Shown one piece after another: positions 10,199 to 19,853 of a DNA stretch of 27,202 nucleotides (its first letter is position 1; the number at the start of each line of letters is the position of its first letter). The notes beneath the pieces were generated by a model. The model ran no database searches. It had not been told where the DNA came from and saw only the letters and a list, made by a program, of their open reading frames with translations. Source of the stretch: Bacteroidales bacterium (lineage in GTDB: Bacteria > Bacteroidota > Bacteroidia > Bacteroidales > JAAUTT01); NCBI GenBank assembly GCA_012031335.1, contig JAAUTT010000001.1, positions 1 through 27,202 of the forward strand. The letters are read 5' to 3'. A program made the position numbers and the translations under genes.

Positions 10199-10275
10199 CA
10201 TGCATCAATAATCATTCCTTTGCATGTAAAAAATTATTTGTGTTGAAATTTACGGACATAGATGTTTCATGAAAC
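10199..10275. promoter_or_regulatory. Inverted repeats in the divergent control region of the TonB receptor
   Basis: The 251-base gap 10163-10413 separates the divergent receptor gene and envelope operon. It holds the perfect 12-base palindrome GTTTCATGAAAC (10264-10275) and a spaced pair CATGCA (10199-10204) / TGCATG (10221-10226). Either could be an operator for a dimeric regulator of one or both genes. No Fur-box match of useful length was seen; only ATAATCATT (10208-10216) resembles a half-site. Confidence 0.3.
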
Positions 10276-10382
10276 CAATTTTCAGGATGTTTATACCGAC
10301 AAACAGCAAATATAAGAGCTCTATTGTTAAAAGCTTTCTTCGAATGTTAATTTTTATCTTCCCAGCGAAGGATTTAAATCCA

Positions 10383-10390
10383 TATTTTTG
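10383..10390 (+). promoter_or_regulatory. Possible -7 box (TATTTTTG) for the envelope operon
   Basis: TATTTTTG fits TAnnTTTG and ends 23 bases before the ATG at 10414, similar to the short leader of the promoter at 427-457. No TTTG is found at the expected spacing upstream, so the site is only half supported. Confidence 0.35.
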
Positions 10391-10402
10391 CCTCTATTTA
10401 AG

Positions 10403-10422
10403 GATGTTGAGAGATGTTGAGA
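10403..10422 (+). repeat. Perfect 10-base tandem duplication over the start codon
   Basis: GATGTTGAGA occurs twice head to tail. Each copy contains ATGTTGAGA, so there are two candidate starts: 10404 (different frame, MLRDVEKTF, short) and 10414 (MLRKLL, the long gene). The first ATG is probably a decoy made by the duplication. Confidence 0.8.
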
Positions 10423-13140
10423 AAACTTTTAATTTTTTTTACAATATTACTGATAGCTTTCCTGTCGTATTTTTCTTATAAGTTACTGAGAGAAAATGAG
10501 GTAGTAGTAAGCTCACTCCTTGATGCCATTCCAGTAGATGCCAGTTTTATTCTTGAAATTAATCGACCTCAGGTTTTGTTCGAGATTATTAATGCCCCAC
10601 CAATTGATGCTGAAAGTTTTTTTAATATACCTTTTATCCGCGATCCGCTTCTGCGATTGAAAACTATTGATTCAGTTACCTCCGAAGTAAAGGAAGTACG
10701 TTCGATACTGCGTCGCCCCCGGTCGGCTATGATCTCGGGACACCCTGTTCGTAAAGACCAACTGGAATATGTGTATTATCTAAAACTCGACAATGCTGAA
10801 GAATATGAAGCGATTGACAGGCTGATTAGAAAAGATGTACAACCAAAAGGCAATATTTCTGGTCATAACTATGAAGATGCACGTATCCGGGATGTGAGCA
10901 TTTTTAACAGGCAATCGGAAGCTTTTTCATATGTATATTACCGTGGTATGTTTATCATGTCGCATTCGTCCATACTTTTGGAAGAGGTGATCAGGCAGAC
11001 AAAATCTACAGTGAGTATCCGAACAAAAGCAGGACTTGAGACCTTATTAAAAACAGCCGGCAAAAGCTCTCCGTTTAATATTTATATAAACTTTGAATAT
11101 TTCCCGACACTGGCCCTTAACATAATACATTCCCGTTTTAAGCCGGAACTTAATGCAATGGCGAAATTTGCCCATTGGATCGAACTTGACTGTAATGTAA
11201 ATGATAACGCCATTGTATTTACAGGCTTCTCGGCTTCGGACGATACCAACGGATTTCTGTCAGATATTTTTAAAGATCAGGAACCATTTCACTTATTGCT
11301 GCCTGGTTTGTTGCCGGCAAGCACAAAAAGTTTTTTTGCTCTTGGCATTTCGGATTACAACAAATTTCGGCTCAATTTTACCGATTATCAGAGAAAATAC
11401 CATACTAACCCTGATTTTAATACTAATCTCGAAAATTACCGAAAACAAACGGGTACCGACCTTGCGGCTGAATTTATAAAAGCTTTCGATAACGAGCTAA
11501 GTTTTGCATTTAGCCCCAGTCCCGGCGATACCTTATCCAACAATGTATTTACCATTATCCGGGCAAAAGGTACCGATGAGGCAAGAACTTTTATTGAATT
11601 GTGCTCCGACACCGTTACTTCACAGGAAAGGAATACCGGGACTGAAATTAAAAGCAGAATTTATGCATTAAAAAGCAATATACCCCGACTCCTTTTTGGA
11701 AATATATTCAACCTTAACAACAATTTACTGTGTGTAATCAGTGACAATTACATGATTTTCGGAGATTCTCTATCGCGGTTAAAAGCCTTTGCAGCCGAAT
11801 TTAAACAACAGAAAAATCTTGGCATGGATTTTAATTACCGAAATCTGTCGAGTCTTTTAACAGAAGATGCTTATTGCTATTTCTATCTTTCTCCCGATGC
11901 CCAGCAATTGTATCGTCACTATATAAGATATACATCCGAACAAATGCTTAATCAATATAAATACGGGTTAAGTCAGGTTCAGGCCATTGTTTTCCAATTC
12001 GGTCAAAACAATAAACTGCTTTACAACAATGCTTTCATCCGATTTAAACCGAAACCACAGGGAGATGTAGCAAAGGTATGGGAACTTGAGCTTGAAAGCG
12101 CTCCTGTTGCTCCTGCTAAACTGGTCAGGAATCATCTTTCGGGACAAAGCGAAATATTTATTCAGGATAAGCGAAATAATATATATCTCATTTCGTCTGA
12201 CGGAGAAATAATCTGGAAACGCAAAATTAATAACAGGATAATGAGCGACATCCACCAGGTTGATCTCTTTACCAATAAAAAACTTCAGTATGTTTTCAAC
12301 ACTCCCGAATCCATTATGGCCATAGACCGAACGGGGCAGGATGTTGAAGGTTTTCCCATAAAGCTGAAATCACGCGCTACAGGAGGCATGGCCTGTTTCG
12401 ATTACGACAGTAACCGTAATTATCGTTTTCTGATCCCCTGCCAGGATAATGTTTTGCTGGCACTGGATAAAAAAGGCCAAGAGCTTGATGGCTGGAAAAA
12501 ACCCATAATTGGACCCAATCCCACAGCGATAACCCATTTTACTTATAATAATAAAGATTATATTACCTTTTACGACGGTGTTCAGTTACATTTTCTCGAC
12601 AGGAGAGGCAAGGAACGCATAGTACCCGACAAAATAATTGGAGTTGGGCCTAATTCGGGAATTTTTGCAAATAATCATAAGAATGCCTTCCAGTTCGTTT
12701 ACAGCGATTCTGCAGGAACCATCCGGATAGTTTCGCTGAATGGAATGGTATCGCAGATAAAAACCGGAATATATCCGCTTCACCACTACTTCTTTTTGGG
12801 CGATGTGGATTTTAATAAAGCTAAGGAGTATATATTCTTTTATAATAAAAAATTTGAAGCCTATACAACCACAGGCGCCAGGGTGCTTAATCTGAATCTC
12901 GACGGAGAGGTTACTTCCGCTCCCACTCTGATTTCCTTATCCGATTCAACATTTATCTACACTTATACCGACACAACAAAAAATAAAATATTCCTCCACA
13001 ATCACCAGGGTGTTGCATTAGAAGGGTCTCCACTTGAAGGCAATACATCAATATCCTACGAAATTTTGGAAAGTCCTGATCATTTGCTTAACTTATACTT
13101 TGCGCAGAATAACATTTTGTTCTGCTATTCCGTAAAATGA
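10414..13140 (+). CDS. Membrane-anchored 908-aa envelope protein, propeller-like C-terminus, function unknown
   Basis: An intact 908-aa frame. Residues about 5-22 (LLIFFTILLIAFLSYFSY) form one membrane anchor, leaving the rest outside the cytoplasm. The first 560 residues are a large alpha/beta region with no motif I can name, including repeated phrases on display of small-molecule or peptide contacts that I cannot interpret. The last 330 residues carry strand-turn repeats such as IYLISSDGEIIWKRKI, IMAIDRTGQDVEGFPIKL, LLALDKKGQELDGW and LHFLDRRGKERIV, typical of a PQQ/WD-type beta-propeller. It is the first gene of an operon with a lipoprotein (22-base gap) and a DUF5723 barrel protein. The propeller suggests a scaffold or binding role in the periplasm. 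It resembles the DUF3352 style of large anchored proteins only loosely, so I give no family name. Confidence 0.85.
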   Translation: MLRKLLIFFTILLIAFLSYFSYKLLRENEVVVSSLLDAIPVDASFILEINRPQVLFEIINAPPIDAESFFNIPFIRDPLLRLKTIDSVTSEVKEVRSILRRPRSAMISGHPVRKDQLEYVYYLKLDNAEEYEAIDRLIRKDVQPKGNISGHNYEDARIRDVSIFNRQSEAFSYVYYRGMFIMSHSSILLEEVIRQTKSTVSIRTKAGLETLLKTAGKSSPFNIYINFEYFPTLALNIIHSRFKPELNAMAKFAHWIELDCNVNDNAIVFTGFSASDDTNGFLSDIFKDQEPFHLLLPGLLPASTKSFFALGISDYNKFRLNFTDYQRKYHTNPDFNTNLENYRKQTGTDLAAEFIKAFDNELSFAFSPSPGDTLSNNVFTIIRAKGTDEARTFIELCSDTVTSQERNTGTEIKSRIYALKSNIPRLLFGNIFNLNNNLLCVISDNYMIFGDSLSRLKAFAAEFKQQKNLGMDFNYRNLSSLLTEDAYCYFYLSPDAQQLYRHYIRYTSEQMLNQYKYGLSQVQAIVFQFGQNNKLLYNNAFIRFKPKPQGDVAKVWELELESAPVAPAKLVRNHLSGQSEIFIQDKRNNIYLISSDGEIIWKRKINNRIMSDIHQVDLFTNKKLQYVFNTPESIMAIDRTGQDVEGFPIKLKSRATGGMACFDYDSNRNYRFLIPCQDNVLLALDKKGQELDGWKKPIIGPNPTAITHFTYNNKDYITFYDGVQLHFLDRRGKERIVPDKIIGVGPNSGIFANNHKNAFQFVYSDSAGTIRIVSLNGMVSQIKTGIYPLHHYFFLGDVDFNKAKEYIFFYNKKFEAYTTTGARVLNLNLDGEVTSAPTLISLSDSTFIYTYTDTTKNKIFLHNHQGVALEGSPLEGNTSISYEILESPDHLLNLYFAQNNILFCYSVK

Positions 13141-13162
13141 TCTAACTTATACAAAACGTACA

Positions 13163-14785
13163 ATGAATAGCAAAAAGGTTACCTTTTTAGTATTATCCTT
13201 TGTATTGGCAATGCTGGCAGGGTCGTGTATAAAGGACGAGATTGACCTGGACAATATCTCAACACGGTTTTACTGGAATCCCAAAATTGGACTGCCTCTG
13301 GCTTATGGCCGGCTTACTATTGACGATCTTATTGAATCAATAGATTCGTCGGATAATGTATATGAGGATGATAATAAATTCCTGAGCCTTATATATTCGA
13401 GTAATATTCTTTCGGAAAATGCCTCTGATCTTATGAAGATATCCGACCAGCAATTCAACGAAGTGTTGCTGGAATCGCAATATAATCTACCTCCTTTTCC
13501 AACCCAGGATACCATAGCATTAACCCGTTCCAATAAATACACTTTTGATCTTGTTCAGGGTGCTGTTATCGACAGTATCAGGCTTAAAACAGGAACAATG
13601 ATATTTAATATAACTTCAAGTTATAAGTATCGCGGAATTTTGAAAATAACCGTTCCTGCGCTCATAAAAAATAAAAAAGCTCTAGAGATAAATATAGATA
13701 TTAACCGATCGGACGGAATGTTCTCTTATACCGAAAATATTGATATTACCGGCTACCGGCTGGATCTAGAACATCCAAATGCCACTGATAATCTTATCAC
13801 TTATAATTATACGGCAAAACTGATTAATACAGGTGCAGGTGTAAGCGTTGGCGATAAAATAGAAGTTGATATCAATTTTAATGATATAGCTTTTTCATCT
13901 ATGTTCGGATATATTGGCCAATTGCAATTACTAAACTACCAGTCCAATATAAACATCCCCCTTTTCCGGAATGTTTCGGAGCCCAATATACAGTTCGCAA
14001 ATCCAATTCTCAAAATTATAACAGCCAATTCGTTTGGAGTGCCTGCCCGGATTGAACTTTTCAATATGAAAACCTATTCGGAGAAGGATGATAAAACAGT
14101 TCTGCTTGGATTTACTCCCGGTGTTAATCCCTTTTACATAACCTATCCGCAAACCATTGGGGGTACAAAAACAGATACAGTTGCTTACAGCCGCATGACC
14201 ACCAATATTGATCAGGCCCTGGCCATCGGACCCAGCAATTTTTTATATGGCATCCGATCCACTGCAAATCCGGCAGGGAAGACTTCAAATTATGTAACCG
14301 ATTCGAGTCGGATAAAAATAGATATGGACATTGAACTTCCGCTGGATCTGAAAACATCTTTGCTGGAATTTAGTGATACCCTGGATATGGATTTATCGGG
14401 TCTGGAAGAAAACACCGATAAGATAAAATCGTTCCTCATACATTCCTCTTTCGAAAACGGAATGCCGGTAGACTTAAACCTTCAGGTTATACTTTTAAAT
14501 GAAGGATATCAACCTGTGGATACCTTATACAAAACTCCCGAACAGCCTGTGATTAAATCCGCTACACTCAACCAGCAGGGCAGGGTGACAGGAACCACCA
14601 AAAAAGATATTGACATTGTATTTTCAAAATCACGGATCGATGCACTTCAAAATGTAAGATATGCATTGGTGAAAGCAGGTATCATCACATCGAATAATGG
14701 CAGTAGTTATGTAAAGTTTTACTCGGATTACCTTTTGAATGTGAATTTTGGAATACAAACCGAACTTGAAATTACGGAGGAATAA
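13163..14785 (+). CDS. 540-aa surface or periplasmic lipoprotein, function unknown
   Basis: An intact 540-aa frame with a lipoprotein signal peptide: MNSKKVTFLVLSFVLAMLAG then SC, a good lipobox (LAGSC) with the modified Cys at about residue 22. The residues after Cys are IKDEIDLD, an acidic stretch of the kind that can act as a lipoprotein export signal in Bacteroidota. The mature part is strand-rich, with stretches such as GILKITVPALIKNKKALEIN and KIDMDIELPLDLKTSLLEF, suggesting repeated beta-sandwich domains. No catalytic motif or named domain is recognised. It lies 22 bases after the anchored propeller protein and three bases before the start of the DUF5723 gene, whose ribosome-binding site is inside its last codons. 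This order is consistent with a shared envelope assembly. No T9SS C-terminal sorting domain is evident. Confidence 0.85.
   Translation: MNSKKVTFLVLSFVLAMLAGSCIKDEIDLDNISTRFYWNPKIGLPLAYGRLTIDDLIESIDSSDNVYEDDNKFLSLIYSSNILSENASDLMKISDQQFNEVLLESQYNLPPFPTQDTIALTRSNKYTFDLVQGAVIDSIRLKTGTMIFNITSSYKYRGILKITVPALIKNKKALEINIDINRSDGMFSYTENIDITGYRLDLEHPNATDNLITYNYTAKLINTGAGVSVGDKIEVDINFNDIAFSSMFGYIGQLQLLNYQSNINIPLFRNVSEPNIQFANPILKIITANSFGVPARIELFNMKTYSEKDDKTVLLGFTPGVNPFYITYPQTIGGTKTDTVAYSRMTTNIDQALAIGPSNFLYGIRSTANPAGKTSNYVTDSSRIKIDMDIELPLDLKTSLLEFSDTLDMDLSGLEENTDKIKSFLIHSSFENGMPVDLNLQVILLNEGYQPVDTLYKTPEQPVIKSATLNQQGRVTGTTKKDIDIVFSKSRIDALQNVRYALVKAGIITSNNGSSYVKFYSDYLLNVNFGIQTELEITEE
14776..14780 (+). promoter_or_regulatory. 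Shine-Dalgarno GGAGG for the DUF5723 gene
   Basis: GGAGG lies eight bases before the ATG at 14789 and inside the last codons of the lipoprotein gene. Most starts in this window lack such a motif, so it supports the start at 14789 and suggests translational coupling. Confidence 0.6.
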
Positions 14786-14788
14786 AGG

Positions 14789-16237
14789 ATGAAAAAAAAT
14801 CACTGATTTTGGCAATTATCGCTTTGATTTCCCAAACATTACCAATGTTCGGACAACAGAATAATTCGCTTTATTTCATGGACAGAATTCCTCAGTCCAT
14901 CCAGCTTAACCCGGCACTTCAGCCGGGATGTATCGTTTACCTGGGAGTTCCGGGCATCTCCGGTATTGAAGTAAACGGTGGCAATAATGCCTTAAGCCTA
15001 AAAAATATTTTAATTCAGAACGATGATATCGGGAAACTGGTAACACCTTTCTACTCGAAGGAAATTACACGTCAAACTCTGGATAAACTTAACAAAAACA
15101 ATGTCTTTTATGCGGGAAGCCAAATAGATATCGCCTCATTCGGATTTAAAATTATGGATAGTTATGTTTCGTTTTTAGTTGCGGATAAAGTAAATGTAAA
15201 CACCATTATTCCAAAAAGTTTGTTCGAGTTTATTTACGATCCAATCGATGTGGGTAAGACTTTTAATATTGAAAATCTTAGAATAAATGCCTCCTATTAC
15301 AGAGAATATTCTGTGGGATATTCCCAGAAAATAAATAATAAGTTATATGTTTGGTGTAAGGAGGAAATCTTCTTTTGGCAAAGCAAATATTACCAGCAGG
15401 CCAGATGGATATAACCATTAGTGACCAGACTGGAAAGCAGTTGTGTTATCCTCGTCCATCAAGATCAATACATCGGTACCACATATGAATGTTTATGCAA
15501 GTCCAACAGGGAAACCCGACAGTATAGAATTTCGCGATTTTAACAGAACAAGTGATATTTTAAATGACCTTGTATTTTTAAACACTAACAGGGGTTATGG
15601 TTTTGATTTGGGATTTCAGTATCTCATTAACGATAAATTGACCCTTTCGGGAAGTATTCTGGATTTAGGCTATATAAACTGGAAATCGAATGTAAACACA
15701 TTATCGGGAGGTGGCGATTATACGCTCGAAGGGATTGATCTGAATCAACCTGATTCAGTAAATTTTATAGAAACCCTCCTTGATACCTTACAGGATGTTT
15801 ATGATGTAACAGTTACAAACGATCCGTACAGTCAATTACTTACTCCGAAATTATATATTGGAGCCTCCTACTCGCCCTATAAATTTATAAAACTTGGGTT
15901 TCTCTCACGCTCTGAATATATTGCCAAAACATTCCGGCAGCAAATTACAGGTTCTGCAACCATATATATGTCACAATTTTTCGGGACCACCCTTAGCTAT
16001 ACCATTGCTGATAAAATGTACGATAACCTTGGCCTGGCATTTGTATTCCGAACCGGTCCGTTGCAGATATACCTCATGAGTGACAGAATTCCCTTATTTT
16101 GGTACAGTGTAAAAGGGGATAATATCCCTTATCTGCCCATATATGCCCGAAACGCAAATTTCAGGATGGGTTTGAACCTTGTATTTGGAGCCAATCAGAA
16201 ACGGAAACTCATGAAAGATCAACCATTTCTCGATTAA
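14789..16237 (+). CDS. DUF5723-family outer-membrane beta-barrel protein, four indels
   Basis: About 482 aa after repair. ATG 14789 gives the signal peptide MKKKSLILAIIALISQTLPM once one A is added to the run of eight at 14792-14799. The body opens LYFMDRIPQSIQLNPALQP, a hallmark start of DUF5723 proteins, and ends in amphipathic strands (NFRMGLNLVFGAN). Between 15350 and 15443 three further indels cluster: an extra T at 15350-15352 (repaired LYVGVRRKSSFGKANI), an extra C at 15401-15402 (QMDITISDQTGKQL) and a missing G near 15443 (rejoining VLSSSIKINTSVP). The barrel strands then run unbroken to the stop. Third gene of the operon. DUF5723 proteins are predicted outer-membrane barrels of unknown function, related in style to PorP/SprF-like proteins. 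Confidence 0.85.
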
Positions 16238-16284
16238 TTTAACACTTCTTAACCTGTCAGTTATCTTAATTTTATTTAACTTGC

Positions 16285-16300
16285 GTGAAATTTTTTTCAC
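16285..16300 (+). repeat. 16-base inverted repeat directly before the DUF4834 start codon
   Basis: GTGAAA (16285-16290), four T, TTTCAC (16295-16300), ending at the base before ATG 16301. As RNA it would form a six-base-pair hairpin where ribosomes normally need open A-rich sequence. As DNA it could be an operator. No Shine-Dalgarno motif is present. Confidence 0.55.
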
Positions 16301-16552
16301 ATGGGTTTAATACGAACATTAATAATTTTAGCGGTTATATATTTTGTTTTCAGATATGTAATGCGCGTTCTTATTCCTATGATGCTGGGGAACTATATCA
16401 ATAATAAGGTTAACCAGACACAGGACAATTTCAAGAAACAACATAAATCGGGACGCGAAGGTGATGTAACGATTAATTATACTTCTGCCAATAGTAAAAA
16501 GAACAAAGATACTAAAGGAGAATATGTTGATTTTGAAGAAATAAAAGAATAA
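16301..16552 (+). CDS. Small DUF4834-family membrane protein
   Basis: An intact 83-aa protein. Residues 3-20 (LIRTLIILAVIYFVFRYV) form one membrane helix, followed by a charged, Lys- and Asn-rich tail and the conserved-looking acidic end EYVDFEEIKE. Length, the MGxxRTLxIxxxIY start and the VDFEEI ending match the DUF4834 family of Bacteroidota, whose function is unknown. It lies 63 bases after the DUF5723 gene and 118 before the YfhO-family gene on the same strand. The hairpin just before its start may control its translation. The frame is clean. Confidence 0.82.
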   Translation: MGLIRTLIILAVIYFVFRYVMRVLIPMMLGNYINNKVNQTQDNFKKQHKSGREGDVTINYTSANSKKNKDTKGEYVDFEEIKE

Positions 16553-16670
16553 TTCATTGGTGTGACCATACAAAATATTACCCGTTTTAATATCTGCAAA
16601 ATCAATAACCCTTCCGGAATTCGCAATAAATAAATGTGCATTCCAATTTACAATCAAAAACGATAACCTT

Positions 16671-19099
16671 ATGATGAAGCTTTTTAAAAATTTTGCTCCG
16701 CATTTACTGGCGGTTTTGGTTTTTATTGTAGTTACGTTCCTGTATTTTCCTCCTCTGCTCGAAGGTAAGGTTATCCGTCAGGGAGATATCATGCAATTTA
16801 TCGGAATGTCAAAAGAAATAAAAGATTTTCGGGAGAAAACAGGGCAGGAAGCACTATGGACAAACAGTATGTTCGGGGGAATGCCTGCATATCAGATATC
16901 GGTGGTATATCATAATAATGTAGCAAAAAAGATAAATAATGTTCTTTCGCTGAAATTCCCTGTTCCGGCAGTATATCTGTTTTTATCCCTGCTGGGATTT
17001 TATATCCTGATGCTTGTTTTTGGAGCGAATATCTGGATAGCTGTTGCGGGGGCAATTGGTTTTGCCTTTTCCTCCTATTTCTTCATTATCGGAGCGGCAG
17101 GACATAACTCCAAGGCCCATGTCATGGCGTTTATGGCCCCCATATTGGCCGGGGTTATTCTTACATTCAGAGGGAAGTACATTTTAGGGGCGGCAATTTT
17201 TGCAATCTTCCTTGCATTGCAACTAAATGCCAACCATTTGCAGATTACCTATTACACAGCTATGATAATTCTGGTTTATGGTTTAACTGAACTGGTTTAT
17301 TCGCTCAGAGAGAAAAGGATCATGCAATTTACCCGGGCTGGAGCAATCCTCGCCGTGGTTGCAATTATTGCTGCATGTACCAACTTTACCAACATGCTGC
17401 TTACCTATGAATACGGGCAGGAATCGACCCGTGGTAAATCTGAATTAACAACTGAAGCTCACGATAAAACTTCCGGACTGGACAAGAGTTATATTTTGAA
17501 CGATTACAGCTACGGTATTGATGAGACTTTTAATCTTTTTATTCCAAATTTCAAGGGTGGTGGTAATTCGGATGTTGGTACCGATTCCGAATCATACGAA
17601 TGGTTGCGGGCGAATAATGTTCCCAATGCGCAGCAAATTGTAAAACACATGCCAACTTATTGGGGAACACAGCGTTTTACTGCTGGTCCTGTATATATTG
17701 GAGCAGTTATAATTTTTCTTTTTGTATTGGGCTTGTTTATTCTTCGCGGAGCATTCAAATGGTGGATTGTTGCTGTAACAGTTTTATCCATTCTACTGGC
17801 CTGGGGGAAAAATATGGAGTGGTTCTCAACCTTATTTATAAATTATTTCCCGGGATATAATAAGTTTCGAACAGTATCGATGATTTTGGTTATTGCAGAG
17901 CTTACTATCCCCCTATTGGCAATGGTAACATTTATCAGAATTCTGAATAAGGACTTTGACAAACAAAAACTTTCCAAATCTCTCCTTATGACTTTATATA
18001 TCACCGGAGGATTTGCCTTACTTTTTGCATTATTGCCAGGTTTATTCTACAATTTCACATCGCCCAACGATATAAAATTAGGCTGGCCCGAAGCCCTTGT
18101 GAATGCATTGATATCTGATCGCGAAAGTCTGTTAAGAGCCGATGCTTTTCGTTCTTTGCTTTTTGTTTTGATGACCGCAGGGCTAATCTGGTTAATCATG
18201 AAAGAGAAAATCAAAGTAGTTTGGGCAAGTGTTATTCTGGCAGCACTCTTTCTGTTTGACCTTGGAATAGCAGGTAAAAGGTATTTAAACGAAGATAACT
18301 TTGTAACAAAACGAGAGTCGAATCAGCCATATCAGCCCAGCGAAGCAGATATGATGATCCTTCAGGATAAAGATTTAAGTTACAGAGTGTACAATCTAAC
18401 TGTCGACCCTTTTAACGATGCAAGTACATCTTACTTTCATAAATCGATCGGCGGCTACCACGGCGCCAAATTAAAACGTTACCAGGAATTAATTGAGCAA
18501 CATTTGGGCAAACAAAATATTGAGGTATTAAATATGCTTAACACCCGCTATGTTATTGTCCCGGGTGAGAATCAGCAACCTGTTGCCCAAATGAACCCGG
18601 GAGCATTGGGAAATGCCTGGTTTATTGATAGCGTTCAGATAGTACCCAATGCCGATGTGGAAATTGCTGCCTTATCAGATTTTAACCCCGAAACGAAGGT
18701 GATTATTGATCAACGCTTCAAATCTTTGGTCCCAAAAATGAATTTTACTAACGATTCCCTTTCCGATATTAAGCTAACCGATTATCAGCCTAATTACCTT
18801 GTTTACCAGTCCAAAACTACGTCAGATCAACTGGCTGTTTTTCGGAGATATATTACGATAAAGGCTGGAATGCTTATGTGGACGGTAAGCTTACCCCTCA
18901 CTTCAGAGCCAATTATGTTCTAAGAGCAATGATGGTACCTGCAGGTGAGCATAAGATTGAATTCCGATTTGAACCTCAGAACTACAAAACAGGAGAAAAG
19001 ATATCTTTGGCCAGTTCAATACTTCTTGTATTATTACTTCTATCTGCTTTTGGGCTGGAAGTGTATAAACTCATAAAAAAAGAAAAAGAATCTGTCTAG
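16671..19099 (+). CDS. YfhO-family polytopic membrane protein, one indel
   Basis: About 809 aa after repair. It has many hydrophobic segments (for example FAPHLLAVLVFIVVTFLYF, VYIGAVIIFLFVLGLFILRG), the early loop RQGDIMQFIGMSKEIKDFRE and the MFGGMPAYQ block near residue 70, and a soluble C-terminal part with YRVYNLTVDPFNDAS and INTRY-like text (MLNTRYVIVPGEN). This layout fits the YfhO family (bacterial membrane protein, GT-C-like fold), proposed to act in glycosyl transfer from lipid carriers to cell-surface polymers; the donor and acceptor here are unknown. A missing T in the run 18838-18842 breaks the frame; repaired it reads VFSEIYYDKGWNAYVDGKL and the gene ends in one more membrane helix (SSILLVLLLLSAFGLEVY). 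Its TAG stop overlaps the stop of mlaF on the other strand. Confidence 0.87.
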
Positions 19100-19853
19100 C
19101 CTCTCATAAGTTTCCTGAGTCTCTGACTCATTGGGGAAGCAAAGATAAAATCGTTGAGGTCGTCATGGTTGGTAAGAAGAATATCTTCTTTAGTGCCTTC
19201 CCATGCCTTTTCGCCATGATGAATAAAAACGACCTTATCACCAATTTCCATAACAGAATTCATATCATGGGTATTTACAAGGGTGGTAATGTCAAATTCT
19301 TCGGTAATTTCTTTGATAAGGTTATCAATCACAATGGATGTCTTCGGATCCAGACCGGAGTTTGGTTCATCGCAAAACAAATACTTTGGATTTAATGCTA
19401 TGGCTCTTGCAATAGCAACTCTTTTTTCATTCCGCCACTTAATTCCGATGGGAGTACCTTATTGACATTTTCCAGATTCACCCTTTTTAAACAAAAATTT
19501 GCCCTTTCTTTCTTTTCTTCGGGAGTTTTATCGGTAAACATATCAAGCGGAAATGTCACATTCTCTTCTACAGTAAGAGAGTCAAATAGCGCTCCTCCCT
19601 GAAAGAGCATACCTATTTCCTTTCTTATTTCTCTCTTTTCGATTGTATTTAGTTTGCTGAAAACCACATCTCCATAAATAATTTCTCCACCATCAATTTC
19701 AAAGAGTCCAACTATGGATTTTAAAAGTACTGTTTTCCCAGAGCCGCTGGCTCCAATAATAATATTGGTTTTACCTCTTTCGAATGTTACGGAAACATCT
19801 TGCAAAACAACCTTTTCTCCAAAAGATTTTGAGACATTATTTAATACGATCAT
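19096..19853 (-). CDS. MlaF-like ABC transporter ATPase, one indel
   Basis: 252 aa after repair. Walker A GASGSGKT at residues 34-41, Q-loop LFQGGALFDSL, signature LSGGM, Walker B YLFCDEPNSGLDP and switch His in VNTHDM are all present. The GGALFDSLTVEENVTFPL text is typical of the MlaF/Ttg2A branch, which powers lipid (phospholipid-type) transport across the envelope with an MlaE permease and an MCE (MlaD) protein. A missing base in the run of six at 19422-19427 stops the frame right after LSGGMKK; repaired it reads MKKRVAIARAIALNPKYL. ATG 19853 overlaps the end of the permease gene by four bases (ATGA), so the two are translationally coupled. No MCE gene follows: the next gene is convergent. 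Confidence 0.92.

Noticed and set aside
10404..10481. ATG 10404 as the start of the envelope operon's first gene
   Set aside because: It is in another frame and gives only a short peptide; ATG 10414 gives a membrane anchor and 908 aa.
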